From the NCBI RefSeq assembly GCF_022627575.1, contig NZ_JADEYQ010000011.1:40674-104673 (forward strand): a stretch of 64,000 nucleotides of DNA. The letters run 5' to 3'. This document shows, piece by piece, positions 45,614-55,548 of this stretch (within the stretch, counting starts at the first letter, position 1; every line of letters starts with the position of its first letter). The position numbers and the translations under genes are program-made. Under the pieces are notes generated by a model. That model was not told where the DNA came from and did no database searches. It saw nothing but the letters and a program-made list of their open reading frames with translations. Source of the stretch: Sphingobacterium rhinopitheci (lineage in GTDB: Bacteria; Bacteroidota; Bacteroidia; Sphingobacteriales; Sphingobacteriaceae).

Positions 45614-45685
45614 ATGAAATATAACAATTCAGAATAGAAAGACATATATAGAACAAAATCGGACCCTGTTGGCGCAGGACCCGAT
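45614..45685 (+). promoter_or_regulatory. Leader between fecR and susC with mini-ORF and hairpin
   Basis: A 7-codon open frame (ATG at 45614, TAG at 45635) precedes a hairpin at 45658-45685. The hairpin has stem ATCGG/CCGAT, a 2x2 internal loop, an inner stem CCTG/CAGG and a loop TTGGCG. No T run follows, so it is not a standard terminator. It may be a leader or RNA-stability element for susC. Function inferred only from position. Confidence 0.4.
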
Positions 45686-45751
45686 TGATAAGTTCTAGGC
45701 TGTAGTAATCAAGTGCAAATATTTTTAATCGTTACAACCCATACTAAATTA

Positions 45752-48700
45752 ATGAAAATTTCTGTAAATCCATTCTTGCAGAAGGAGGCAGATATATTGT
45801 CTGTGCCTGAGCTGAGCCATGCTCCGCTATATAAATCCAAGAATGGTGGTTTTCTAACAAAACCTCTAACACGATCATTGATGAGAATCAATTTAATTAC
45901 CTTTTTATTAGCAATAGGGTTTTCCCAAGTGGATGCAAATACGTATGCGCAACAAATAACATTGAAGCGTAATAAGGCTGATTTAGAAACAATCTTAAAG
46001 GATTTTGAAAAACAAAGTGGCTATACTTTTTTTTATAAAAAAGAAGATATCAAGGCTATTGGTAGATTAGATGTCGATGTCAAGAATAAACCGCTCAATC
46101 AAGCCCTTAAATCCGTATTAAATGAAAATTCATTTACATATGAATATTTTGATAAGACAATAGTGATTAAAAGATCACCTTTGCCTGCAGCAGTTGTTCC
46201 TGTAGCTTTAAGTCTAGATAAATCTTTAAACGCTGCTGCTGTGCAGCAGATGGTACGTGGTAAAGTATTAGATGAAAGCGGTAACCCGTTGAAAGGCGCT
46301 ACTGTTCGCGAGAGATCTAATGCCAAAAGAACGATCATGACTCAAGAAGATGGCTCTTTTATTTTGCCTATTACTTCGTTGAATGAGCTGCTCATTGTGT
46401 CGTATATGGGCTATGAAAGTAAAGAGGTAAAAGCGAGCTTGAATCCGAATCAAATGGAGATTAAGTTAAAGAAAAAAGAGCAGGAGGTAGATGAGATTGT
46501 CGTAACAGGAACAGGCATAAATAGAAATAAAGATAGCTTTACAGGTACTACGAGTAGATTTACGGGGGATGAATTGAAAGCAATAAGTAATAATAATATT
46601 ATTCAAAGTTTGCGTTCTTTAGATCCTGCTTTTTTACAGTTAGAGAATAATCTTTCTGGATCTAATCCAAATGCCATGCCTGTGATTGAGGTGCGTGGCA
46701 AAAGTAGTATTCCAAGTTCTACGTTGAGGGATGAATTTGGCTCTGATCCGAATCAACCATTATTCGTATTGGATGGATTTCCTACTTCGCTACAAACGAT
46801 CATGGATCTAGATATGAATAGAGTAGCTTCTGTGACGATATTAAAAGATGCTGCTTCGACAGCATTATATGGCTCACAAGCCTCTAATGGCGTCGTTGTC
46901 GTAGAAACTATAAAGCCTAAGCCTGGAGAGTTACGATTTTCGTATACGCAAGATTTCAGATTTGAAACGCCAGATTTGACGGCTTATAATATGATGAATG
47001 CAGCAGAGAAATTGGAATTTGAAGTGCTCGCGGGGCGCTATGTTCCTGCTGCTTCTGGCGATCCTTCCTTAGAGAATTTTCTCGATGATCTATACCATAA
47101 ACACTTGGGTAATGTACAAAAAGGAATAGATACCTATTGGTTAGATAAGCCCGTACAATACGGTTATTCTACCAATAATTCGATCAATGCTTCAGGTGGT
47201 GATCAAGCATTCACCTACAATGTAGGGATGAACTATAGAATGGGTGAGGGAGTGATGAAAGGCTCGGGTAGAGATAGCTATAGCGGTAGTGTGAATTTGA
47301 CGTATAGAAAAAATAAAATCAACTTCAATAACATAACCTATATCAGAGGCAATAAAACCAATGAATCTCCTTATGGTTCATTTTCAAACTTTGTGAATGC
47401 TAATCCCTATTATGAGGCTAGCTATGACTCTCCTTATTTAGAAGTATCTCGTGTCGCTGGCAGAGCTGGAGCATATATTAATGTGGTAAATCCATTGTAT
47501 GATGCCATGCAAGCACAGTATAATAAATCGAATACCTTGGAGGTTCAGAATAATTTGAATGCCAATTACGATATCAGTTCTATGTTTCGTCTAAATGGAG
47601 GTTTGCAAATTAGCAAGGGTTCGTCGATAGCAAAGATTTACCAATCCCCAGAGATGAGTGCATTTATGGATATGCCAATTCTGAGAAAAGGTAGATATAC
47701 GGATCGTCGTTCGGATAATTTCTCTTATCAAGCGAATGCCATGTTGACATTTTATAAAACCTTTGGCAATAAGCATAATGTAAATGCAAACTGGAGAAAT
47801 ACAATTTCTGAAAATAAAAATAGCTCTTACAGCACTGTTGCAGAGGGTTTTCCAGAGGGAAATCTAGGGAATCCCAAGTTTGCATATAGCTATCTACTAG
47901 ATGGTGCACCGGGAGCCTCTAGTGCTGTGTATCGTTCTGTAAATACTACTTTAAGCACAAACTACGCCTATGACAACACGTATTTGTTTGATTTTGTATA
48001 CCGTTTGGATGGCTCCACAGCTTATGGTAGCAACAAACAATTCTCTCCTTATTATGCGGTTGGTATAGGATGGAATTTGCATAGAGAAAACTTTATTAAG
48101 TCAGTTTCTTAGGTTAACTCCTTGCGTCTGACGGGTAATATTGGTATTACCGGAAATCAGAATTTTGCCAATATTAGCTCCGTATCCATATATAACTACA
48201 ACTCCAATGTCAATTACAATCAATTTGGACAAGGTGTAAGTTTAAATATGCTTGGCAACCCAGATTTGGAGCCTCAAAAAACACAACAGATAAGTACATC
48301 TTTGGACTTCAATTTATTTAATAACCGTCTTACAGGATATTTCAATCTATATAAAAAGGAAACTAATCCCTTGATCGTTCCGGTAGATTTACCATCATCC
48401 ACAGGAGTGTTTTCTTATCCTTATAATGTGGGTAGCTTGACCTATAAAGGCGCCGAGTCAAAGATTACTTTCTTCCCTATTTATGATTTGGCGAAAGGGT
48501 TAACTTGGAGTTTGGGCCTTACAGCATCATCTTATAAAAGTGAATATAATGGCTTTGGGGATTTGTTGGCTAGCTTAAATAAAAAACAAGAAAACGATAA
48601 GAACTTAGTACGTTATATCGATGGTAATAGTGCCGAAGCTATTTGGGCTATCAAATCATTGGGTATTGATCCTGCCACAGGTAGAGAAATGTTCTTGACT

Positions 48701-49225
48701 AAAGAAGGGCAATATACATTTGATTATTCTGCTGCTAATATTGCAAATGTAGGTAATACTGTAGCCAATATGGAGGGTGTTATATCTACAAATTTGCGTT
48801 ATAAGCAGTTTACATTTGGATTAGGTCTTCGATATAGAATAGGAGGAGATATTTATAACTCGGCATTGTTTAATAAGGTAGAGAATATATCATACACCAA
48901 TATCACGAACAATCAGGATAAAAGAGCGCTTTATGAGCGTTGGAAACAGCCGGGCGATATATCCCAATTTAAAGGGATTTCTCAAACATCGACGACACCT
49001 ATTTCATCACGTTTTGTACAATCAAACAATACATTGAGTAGTGAAAGTCTTAATATAGGTTTCCTATTTAATAATGAGCCTTGGTTAAAATCGCTAGGCT
49101 TGGAGTCCCTATCAACTAATTTTATGGCAAATGACTTTTTGTATTTTTCTACGGTACGTAGAGAAAGAGGGATTGATTATCCTTATGCAAGAACTTTCGC
49201 CTTCTCTTTAAAAGCATCTTTTTAA
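45752..49225 (+). pseudogene. SusC/RagA-family TonB-linked outer-membrane receptor, interrupted by an in-frame TAG
   Basis: Read through, this is a receptor of 1157 codons. A long N-terminal leader precedes the signal segment (L-I-T-F-L-L-A-I-G-F-S-Q-V-D-A). Next come an STN domain that would signal to FecR, a carboxypeptidase-like domain (G-K-V-L-D-E-S-G-N-P-L-K-G-A-T-V), the plug (V-I-E-V-R-G-K-S-S-I) and the beta-barrel. A stop codon TAG at 48110-48112 splits it into 786 codons and a downstream same-frame piece (48113-49225). The context S-V-S-stop-V-N-S-L-R-L-T-G-N-I-G shows TAG where receptors have Trp, so one base change (TGG to TAG) explains it. A GTG at 45713 could be an earlier start. 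Mutation, assembly error or read-through are possible. Confidence 0.9.
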
Positions 49226-49236
49226 TCGTTGAAATT

Positions 49237-50676
49237 ATGAAAACAATAATAAAATCATCGCTTTATTTATTCGCTTTAGCGACAACGATATTTAGTTCGT
49301 GTTCTGATTATTTGAATGTACAGCCTGAGGATAAAATCATGGAAACACAGCTATTTTCTACACCTCAAGGGATCAGATCCGTATTGAATGGGATGTATAT
49401 TTCCTTGTCAGGAAATGCATTGTATGGGGACAATATGACATTGTCGACAATGGACATATTAGCACAACGCTATAATGTGCCTTCGACACACAATCTTAAT
49501 AAGATTAGTACTTATGCATATGGTGATAGTCCTGCTTCGAGTAGGTTAGAAACGATATGGAGCAACAGTTATTCTTTAATATTAAATGTAAACTCATTTT
49601 TAGAAAATATAGACAAATATAAAGGGGTGTTGGATGCAAAGACAGAAGCTATTTATAAAGGAGAAGCTTTGGCAATTCGTGCATTTATGCATTTTGATCT
49701 CTTGCGTTTGTATGGGCCACGCTATTCTACTGTCGATTCTACCAAACAGGCTTTACCATATTATGTGAATACACAAAATACTATTAACCCTTTATTGCCG
49801 GCAAATTCTTTTCTAGATAAAGTATTGGAGGATTTGGAGCATGCCGAGCAACTGCTTGCCGCAGATGCTATTATTACAAATGGGGTTACCTCAGTAGGTG
49901 CTACTACGGCGGAGAATTTTGTTACTGCCGATAGAAACTATAGATTGAATTATTATGCTGTCTTAGGCTTGAAAGCTAGAGCCTATCTGTATAGAGGGGA
50001 TAAAGTAAATGCACTAAAATATGCCAATCTTGTAATTGATGTTGCCGATAAATTTAAATGGACGACATCGGCAAATGCACTTTCAGAGAAGCAAAATCCT
50101 GATCGTGTATTCTCTACAGAAATGATTTTTGGCGTTTTAAATACGCAGTTATATAGTCGTTATAATTCATTATTCGACCCTTCGATCACAGATAAAAATA
50201 TATTGGCTCCAATAGAATCAAGGTTGAATACCCTGTATGAGAATAATGAAAATGATTATCGCTTCAACCTCAACTGGGCAAAACCATCAACTGGTGCTAA
50301 GACGTATAAAGTGTTTCTTAAGTACGCTGATATTGTCGATAAAGAAAGGACTTATCGCTTTACTATTCCAGTATTAAAGATTAGCGAGATGTATTATATC
50401 GCTGCTGAGAGTGAGCCAGCTGCGGCAACAGGCATTGCTAAATTGAATATTGTACGCGCCAATAGAGGATTGCTTCCTTTGGCTGCTACGGCAAATCTAA
50501 CGACAGAGTTGCAAAAGGAATATCAAAAGGAATTCTTTGGTGAAGGGCAACTTTTCTATTACTATAAACGTAGAAATGTGACTTCTGTAGCGAATGGGTC
50601 TGCAGCAAGTGGTAATGTCACAGTAAATTATAATATTCCATTGCCTCTGTCAGAGTCTCAATATAGAAACAATTAA
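49237..50676 (+). CDS. SusD/RagB-family nutrient-binding lipoprotein
   Basis: The 479-residue surface lipoprotein partners SusC as the substrate-capturing lid. The signal peptide ends in a lipobox F-S-S-C (Cys22), followed by S-D-Y-L-N-V-Q-P-E-D-K. The N-terminal SusD-like region has Q-G-I-R-S-V-L-N-G-M-Y, and the TPR-rich core includes A-L-A-I-R-A-F-M-H-F-D-L-L-R-L-Y-G-P-R. The C-terminal K-E-Y-Q-K-E-F-F-G-E-G-Q-L-F-Y-Y-Y-K-R matches the family end. It lies 11 bases after the broken susC gene and appears intact. Confidence 0.95.
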   Translation: MKTIIKSSLYLFALATTIFSSCSDYLNVQPEDKIMETQLFSTPQGIRSVLNGMYISLSGNALYGDNMTLSTMDILAQRYNVPSTHNLNKISTYAYGDSPASSRLETIWSNSYSLILNVNSFLENIDKYKGVLDAKTEAIYKGEALAIRAFMHFDLLRLYGPRYSTVDSTKQALPYYVNTQNTINPLLPANSFLDKVLEDLEHAEQLLAADAIITNGVTSVGATTAENFVTADRNYRLNYYAVLGLKARAYLYRGDKVNALKYANLVIDVADKFKWTTSANALSEKQNPDRVFSTEMIFGVLNTQLYSRYNSLFDPSITDKNILAPIESRLNTLYENNENDYRFNLNWAKPSTGAKTYKVFLKYADIVDKERTYRFTIPVLKISEMYYIAAESEPAAATGIAKLNIVRANRGLLPLAATANLTTELQKEYQKEFFGEGQLFYYYKRRNVTSVANGSAASGNVTVNYNIPLPLSESQYRNN

Positions 50677-50688
50677 TACCATACGATT

Positions 50689-51453
50689 ATGAAAAGCAGA
50701 ATATTAAACTTTATTTATATAATACCTCTTATTATGTTTCTTTCTTGTGAGAAAGATCTTCATAGTTATGATGGGAAGTCTGTTATTTATTTTAATGAAG
50801 CAGGCAGATTACCAACTTATAGTGGCGAGGTGATTAAAGATTCTACAATTATGTCTTTTAGTCTATCCACAGTACAAGATTCAATTGTCAATATGGTCGT
50901 GAAGATTGCTGGTGCCCCACAGGATATCGATAGACCTTATATTTTGGCTGTAAACAGTAATTCTGATGCGGTGCAAGGGCTTCATTATGATATCTTGAAT
51001 ACCGAGTATAGTATCAAGCGCAATCAGATGGCCGATACGGTAAGGGTAAAATTTTATCGCAAGGCGGATATGCAGGAGAAATCATTCTTGTTGAGTTTTG
51101 ATCTTTTGGATAATGCATACTTTTCAACGGATATGAAAAACAAAATCACCAATGTAACGACAAATGCATCCCATTCGTTTATTAATTATCGTTGGTATGT
51201 AAATGATATCATCAAAAAACCTAGTCGTTGGATTGATAGTTATTTTGGAATATTCTCGCGCAAAAAATTATTCTTATTGGTCGAAATATTAGGGGTTGAT
51301 CCAGCATATATGGACACCTCTATGGCTATAGCTGAAGGGGCAGCATATGCAAAATTTATGCAGCGTTACCTTAATGACCAAAAAGCAGCTGGCAATATTA
51401 TTTACGAAGAAGATGGTGTGACAGCGATGGTCATGGGCTCTGCTGCACAATAG
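50689..51453 (+). CDS. DUF4843 domain lipoprotein
   Basis: A 254-residue lipoprotein with the lipobox ending F-L-S-C (Cys20). The body fits the DUF4843 family found after susCD in many Bacteroidota: Y-D-G-K-S-V-I-Y-F-N near 28-37, I-K-R-N-Q-M-A-D-T-V-R-V and D-L-L-D-N-A-Y-F-S-T-D. The function is unknown; these proteins are presumed surface subunits of the import complex. It follows susD after 12 bases in the same operon. Confidence 0.85.
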   Translation: MKSRILNFIYIIPLIMFLSCEKDLHSYDGKSVIYFNEAGRLPTYSGEVIKDSTIMSFSLSTVQDSIVNMVVKIAGAPQDIDRPYILAVNSNSDAVQGLHYDILNTEYSIKRNQMADTVRVKFYRKADMQEKSFLLSFDLLDNAYFSTDMKNKITNVTTNASHSFINYRWYVNDIIKKPSRWIDSYFGIFSRKKLFLLVEILGVDPAYMDTSMAIAEGAAYAKFMQRYLNDQKAAGNIIYEEDGVTAMVMGSAAQ

Positions 51454-51476
51454 CGCTATTATTTAAAACGAAAAAA

Positions 51477-53003
51477 ATGAAAAACACATATTTATTAATG
51501 CTTCGTTGTATCTGTCTATTGATTGTTGTGTCCATGCTAGGATCTTGTATGAAAGACATCGGCAATTATGATTACAAAGAGCTCAACGAATTGGTGGAGG
51601 TGAGCAACCTTCCTGAGGAAATGCAAGCGCAATACGGCAAAAAATTGGAGTTTGTGCCTATTATAAAGTTTAGTAAAGACCCCGATTTTGATGCGTCAAA
51701 ATATGAGTATGAGTGGACTTATATCGGTCCTAATGGAGTGGGAGGTACTGGACTTTATGTTTTGAGTGACACTAAGGATTTGGACATGCTACTTACTAAA
51801 GTTGTCGCAGGCACCTATACGGCCTATTTTGCTGTTACCGACAAAGCCTCTGGCGTAAAATACAAAAAGAGTTTTAAGCTGAAAGTAGTCAATGAGTACA
51901 ACGAGGGTTGGATTATGATGAATGAGGCTAATGGAAAAGCGCGTGTTGATATGTTGTATTTAGATGCAGAGCGTAATTTCAAGCTTGTAAATGATGTTCT
52001 TGGTAGCACGGGTGCGGGATTGTCATTAGAAGGCAAGCCAGTGCTTGCCTATACGTATAGTACAGGCTTGCTTATAGGGCCAGATAAAATTAGTTACGGT
52101 GTGTATTTGGGGACCGATAAGTATACGACCAAGGTAGATCCTAATACCTTCAAATGGACGCCTACTATGGGCTTGGCTTATGAGATGTATGGTGATGTGC
52201 CTGCAGGATTTTATGCTGAGCGAATCCAAGTACGTGGTAGTGGATCGTCAGCCTATATGATTGGTGCTGGTGATGCTTATTATTATGATCGTACCATGCA
52301 GATTTACTTCTCGGCACCGATTAGTTATAATAATGAGGATCAAAAATCCTTTAAGGTAGCACCTTTTGTGGCAGCAAGCTCTAGTTATGGTATTTTCTAC
52401 GACAGCACAAATCGTCGTTTTGTGAAGCATTCAGGTACATCTTCTACGATGACAGTAATCCCTGATCCAGCTATTGGCGAACGCCTATTTAGCTTTACAA
52501 CAGGCATGGACTTAGTGTATATGCGTAATGTTCCATATAATGGTGGTGAGGTATTTTCAATCCTTAAAGAAGTAAATGGTAGTAAAAAATATTTAGCACG
52601 ATTTAATCCTGCTAATAACGTACAATCATATTATGCCGAAATTAAAGGTACTGATATAGATAAAGCGGAGTTTTATGCTATAAATCCAGAGTTTGGTTAC
52701 GTATTCTATTCGGTAGGAAGTAAAGTATATCAATATGATATGACCTATAAGACATCCAAATTGATGGCTGACTATGGATCTCATAAGATTTCATATTTAG
52801 ATTTTTATGAATTTAAAGCGACAGCAAAAATTAATGCTGAAGGGAAAAGATTAATGGTTGGAACCTATGATGCGACAATAAATAATGGTACAGAAGGATC
52901 TTTACATATCTATACTGTTCCAAGCTTAAATGGGGATTTAATTGAAATTAGCACTTACTCAGGTTTTGGGAGAATCAAGAGTTTAACGTATCGTGAGCGT
53001 TAA
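51477..53003 (+). CDS. PKD-like family lipoprotein
   Basis: A 508-residue lipoprotein with lipobox L-G-S-C (Cys24) followed by M-K-D-I-G-N-Y-D-Y. An N-terminal PKD-like beta-sandwich is suggested by Y-E-Y-E-W-T-Y-I-G and G-T-Y-T-A-Y-F-A-V-T-D, and the rest reads like a beta-propeller or repeat-rich surface domain. The order SusC, SusD, DUF4843, PKD-like is a recurrent set in Sphingobacteriales. It probably helps bind the imported ligand. A terminator follows. Confidence 0.82.
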   Translation: MKNTYLLMLRCICLLIVVSMLGSCMKDIGNYDYKELNELVEVSNLPEEMQAQYGKKLEFVPIIKFSKDPDFDASKYEYEWTYIGPNGVGGTGLYVLSDTKDLDMLLTKVVAGTYTAYFAVTDKASGVKYKKSFKLKVVNEYNEGWIMMNEANGKARVDMLYLDAERNFKLVNDVLGSTGAGLSLEGKPVLAYTYSTGLLIGPDKISYGVYLGTDKYTTKVDPNTFKWTPTMGLAYEMYGDVPAGFYAERIQVRGSGSSAYMIGAGDAYYYDRTMQIYFSAPISYNNEDQKSFKVAPFVAASSSYGIFYDSTNRRFVKHSGTSSTMTVIPDPAIGERLFSFTTGMDLVYMRNVPYNGGEVFSILKEVNGSKKYLARFNPANNVQSYYAEIKGTDIDKAEFYAINPEFGYVFYSVGSKVYQYDMTYKTSKLMADYGSHKISYLDFYEFKATAKINAEGKRLMVGTYDATINNGTEGSLHIYTVPSLNGDLIEISTYSGFGRIKSLTYRER

Positions 53004-53020
53004 TACATGTAAGTGTTTGC

Positions 53021-53051
53021 GTTAGCAGCATATTATGCTGCTAACTTTTTT
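53021..53051 (+). terminator. Terminator between the susCD operon and the thioredoxin genes
   Basis: GTTAGCAGCA pairs perfectly with TGCTGCTAAC around the loop TATTA and is followed by six T. It lies 18 bases after the PKD-like gene and inside the over-long start of the next frame, showing that the next gene begins later. Confidence 0.9.
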
Positions 53052-53078
53052 ATCTATTATATCAATAATCAACCCCTT

Positions 53079-54248
53079 ATGGATACCCAATTTATAGTAA
53101 AGGCTTTTTTAATTGTCGCTTTCTTTATGCCCCTGAAAGTATGGTCTCAAACAGATAGCGTGACCGTTGGCGGTAGATTGAAAAATGCTACTGCAGAGCG
53201 CATAAAAAGTATCTCCATACAGGTGATACTGGAGGATGGTAAATCTAAATATTATGGTTCTCCATTGTTGTCGGATTCTTTTGCTATCCGTATACCAAGT
53301 CAGACCAATGTTACGGAGGCGATGATACGTGTCATTCCTGAGGATCACAACAAAGTGGTCATGTATCGTCCATTGAGCTTATTTGTACAACAAGATGATA
53401 TTTTCGTTGACGGTGATGGTTATCAATTGGAATCGGCACATGTGTCAGGAGGAATAGATAATGCTCTTTATAATGTTCTTCGTCAACAGACAGCTCCGTA
53501 TACAAAGGAGGTACAAAAGGCATATGATTTGTTGTATTCAAAGGATATAATCCTAGATAAGCAGGCAAAAGATAGTATCATGTTACGTATTAAAGCATGG
53601 AGCCTCGAAGAGCGAAATTTGCAAAAAGTATTTATTAGCAATCATCCCACATCATATGCTAGCCTCTCTTTGTTGTCAAGGATGAAAAATGCATATAGTT
53701 CAGATGATTTTAAACTAGCCTTTGAAGGTTTGGGCGATAAATATAAGGATACACGTGTAGCAGCAGATTTGCGCGCGTTTATTCTAAAAAACTCCGTTAC
53801 AACGAAGGGTACTATGGCAAAAATATTTGATCGTACTACCGTTAAAGGAGTTCCCTTTAAGCTCGATGAATTGAAAGGACGCGTTGTTTTATTGGACTTT
53901 TGGGGTAGCTGGTGTGGTCCCTGCCGTGCTAGTATGCCACATCTTATAGAGCTATATGAGCGATACAAGCAACAAGGTTTTGAAATAGTAGGCATAGCGC
54001 AGGAGAGAGGAAAGACACTAGCAGACTCTAAAAACTCTTGGGTCAAGGCAATCGATGAGCTTGGTATCCATTGGGTCCAAGTATTGAATAATGAAGGTAA
54101 GGAGCACTTTGATATAGTCAAGGAATATGCTGTAGGTTCATTTCCTACGCAAATATTATTGGATCAGGAGGGCAAAATATTAATAAGATTAACCTCTTCA
54201 GCAGCAGATGATATAGCTGTTGCGCTGAAGAAAATATACGGTTTTTAG
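53079..54248 (+). CDS. TlpA-like thioredoxin-fold envelope protein (1)
   Basis: The 389-residue exported protein has a signal peptide ending K-V-W-S-Q, an N-terminal DUF4369-like beta domain, a helical middle, and a C-terminal TlpA/ResA-type thioredoxin domain. The redox motif W-G-S-W-C-G-P-C-R is near 285-293 and the cis-Pro segment S-F-P-T-Q-I-L-L near 360. I choose the ATG at 53079: the open frame begins 22 codons earlier, but that stretch is crossed by a terminator hairpin. It should reduce or isomerise disulfides in the periplasm. Confidence 0.88.
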   Translation: MDTQFIVKAFLIVAFFMPLKVWSQTDSVTVGGRLKNATAERIKSISIQVILEDGKSKYYGSPLLSDSFAIRIPSQTNVTEAMIRVIPEDHNKVVMYRPLSLFVQQDDIFVDGDGYQLESAHVSGGIDNALYNVLRQQTAPYTKEVQKAYDLLYSKDIILDKQAKDSIMLRIKAWSLEERNLQKVFISNHPTSYASLSLLSRMKNAYSSDDFKLAFEGLGDKYKDTRVAADLRAFILKNSVTTKGTMAKIFDRTTVKGVPFKLDELKGRVVLLDFWGSWCGPCRASMPHLIELYERYKQQGFEIVGIAQERGKTLADSKNSWVKAIDELGIHWVQVLNNEGKEHFDIVKEYAVGSFPTQILLDQEGKILIRLTSSAADDIAVALKKIYGF

Positions 54249-54316
54249 TGTATTGGATGAATAATGGTGTAATTCTCTTACATAGCATTATTACTCTATA
54301 AAATATATATATATAT

Positions 54317-55537
54317 ATGACAAGAATAGGAATAGTCATTTACCTGATATTACTTTTGATGGTAAAGATTGGTGTAGCACAGGAGAGCTATACTTTTAGG
54401 GGTTCTTTTGAGGACTGTAAGAAGAAAGCATTACATGAAAATAAATTAATACTTGTAGATCTATATTTTGAAGGCTGTGTACCTTGTAAGATGATGGATG
54501 AGAAAGTTTTCCCCTCAACGGAGGTAGATGCAGAGCTGAAGGCAAATTTTGTGCTGTATAAAACTGATGTTTTTAAGGAAGAAGATGGCATGAAGCTATC
54601 GCGCAAATATGGCGTCAGTGGTTTTCCGACGTATTTGATAATGAACCCTTCGGGTAAGGTGATATATATAGAATCGGGGTATTTTGCTGTCGACCGTTTT
54701 ATGGATTTACTGCATGAAGGGAAAAAAAGGTCTGCTGAAAATAAGCTTTTAGCTTTTGATACGGACTTAGAAAAGCATTATCCTTCTTATTTTACCTATA
54801 GATATTTTCGTAAGGGAGATAAAGGAGAGCCTTTAGATCTTAAGAATTATATTAAAGATAAGAATCTAAAAGAGGAGACCGCTTTTGTTGTTAGTAGTTT
54901 GGTAAATAATAATGATGTTGACAGCTGGACATACAACAATCTCCCTTGGCTACTGGATAATTATGGAAGTAGCTTGCTCAGAAAGAAGGTGATAAAACGA
55001 ATGGACAGCAAAATGATTGCATATGGAAAAGCACAGCAATTAGATAGCCTTAATACTACATTAGCCTATATTAGGCCGGTTTTTAATGCGCAATTGTGGA
55101 AGACTTTTTTACCCCAATTTATCACAGATTATTATAAGGGTAGTCAAGATGCCGATTTATATTTATCCTATATGGATAGCTACCAGTTGTATCCTAGCTG
55201 GCCGCTACGAAGCAATGCATTGGCACAAGTAATTATCGATCAAAAAGATAACAAATCAGTATTGAAGAAGATACGCCAGCAGTATTTGGACCAAGAGAAG
55301 CAGGGGGATTTGGATATTACTGATCGCTATAAGTTGACCTTATTACACTTTTACTTAGTTGATTATGTTAATGCTGCTAAAGGTGTAGAAATACTAAAAC
55401 TGTTAACAAACAATACTAAAGAACGCACTATAACACCTTCAGAACTGAATCTATTGTCTGCTGCTATTACACAAAAAAAACCCAACATTTACCTACCTCA
55501 ACTCGCAGTACGCACAATAGGTTCTAGTTTTGAATAA
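54317..55537 (+). CDS. Thioredoxin-fold envelope protein (2)
   Basis: A 406-residue exported protein (signal peptide ending I-G-V-A-Q) with an N-terminal thioredoxin domain of the thioredoxin_7/DsbD-gamma type. The redox pair is in F-E-G-C-V-P-C-K-M-M near residues 49-58 and the cis-Pro in S-G-F-P-T-Y-L near 97-103. The remaining 270 residues are helical with no motif I recognise. A short (TA)n run lies directly before the start. It lies between two TlpA-like genes, suggesting a joint redox task. Confidence 0.85.
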   Translation: MTRIGIVIYLILLLMVKIGVAQESYTFRGSFEDCKKKALHENKLILVDLYFEGCVPCKMMDEKVFPSTEVDAELKANFVLYKTDVFKEEDGMKLSRKYGVSGFPTYLIMNPSGKVIYIESGYFAVDRFMDLLHEGKKRSAENKLLAFDTDLEKHYPSYFTYRYFRKGDKGEPLDLKNYIKDKNLKEETAFVVSSLVNNNDVDSWTYNNLPWLLDNYGSSLLRKKVIKRMDSKMIAYGKAQQLDSLNTTLAYIRPVFNAQLWKTFLPQFITDYYKGSQDADLYLSYMDSYQLYPSWPLRSNALAQVIIDQKDNKSVLKKIRQQYLDQEKQGDLDITDRYKLTLLHFYLVDYVNAAKGVEILKLLTNNTKERTITPSELNLLSAAITQKKPNIYLPQLAVRTIGSSFE

Positions 55538-55548
55538 TACTATAAACG

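Noticed and set aside
53013..53078. N-terminal extension of the first TlpA-like protein
   Set aside because: A perfect terminator hairpin crosses it, and the signal peptide begins at the later ATG.
53642..54121. A 159-codon open frame on the minus strand
   Set aside because: It lies fully inside the thioredoxin-domain gene on the other strand, has no family features, and mirrors that gene's codon pattern.
54303..54317. (TA)n run before the second thioredoxin gene as a repeat element or phase-variable promoter
   Set aside because: Too short and too likely in AT-rich DNA; no flanking promoter structure supports it.
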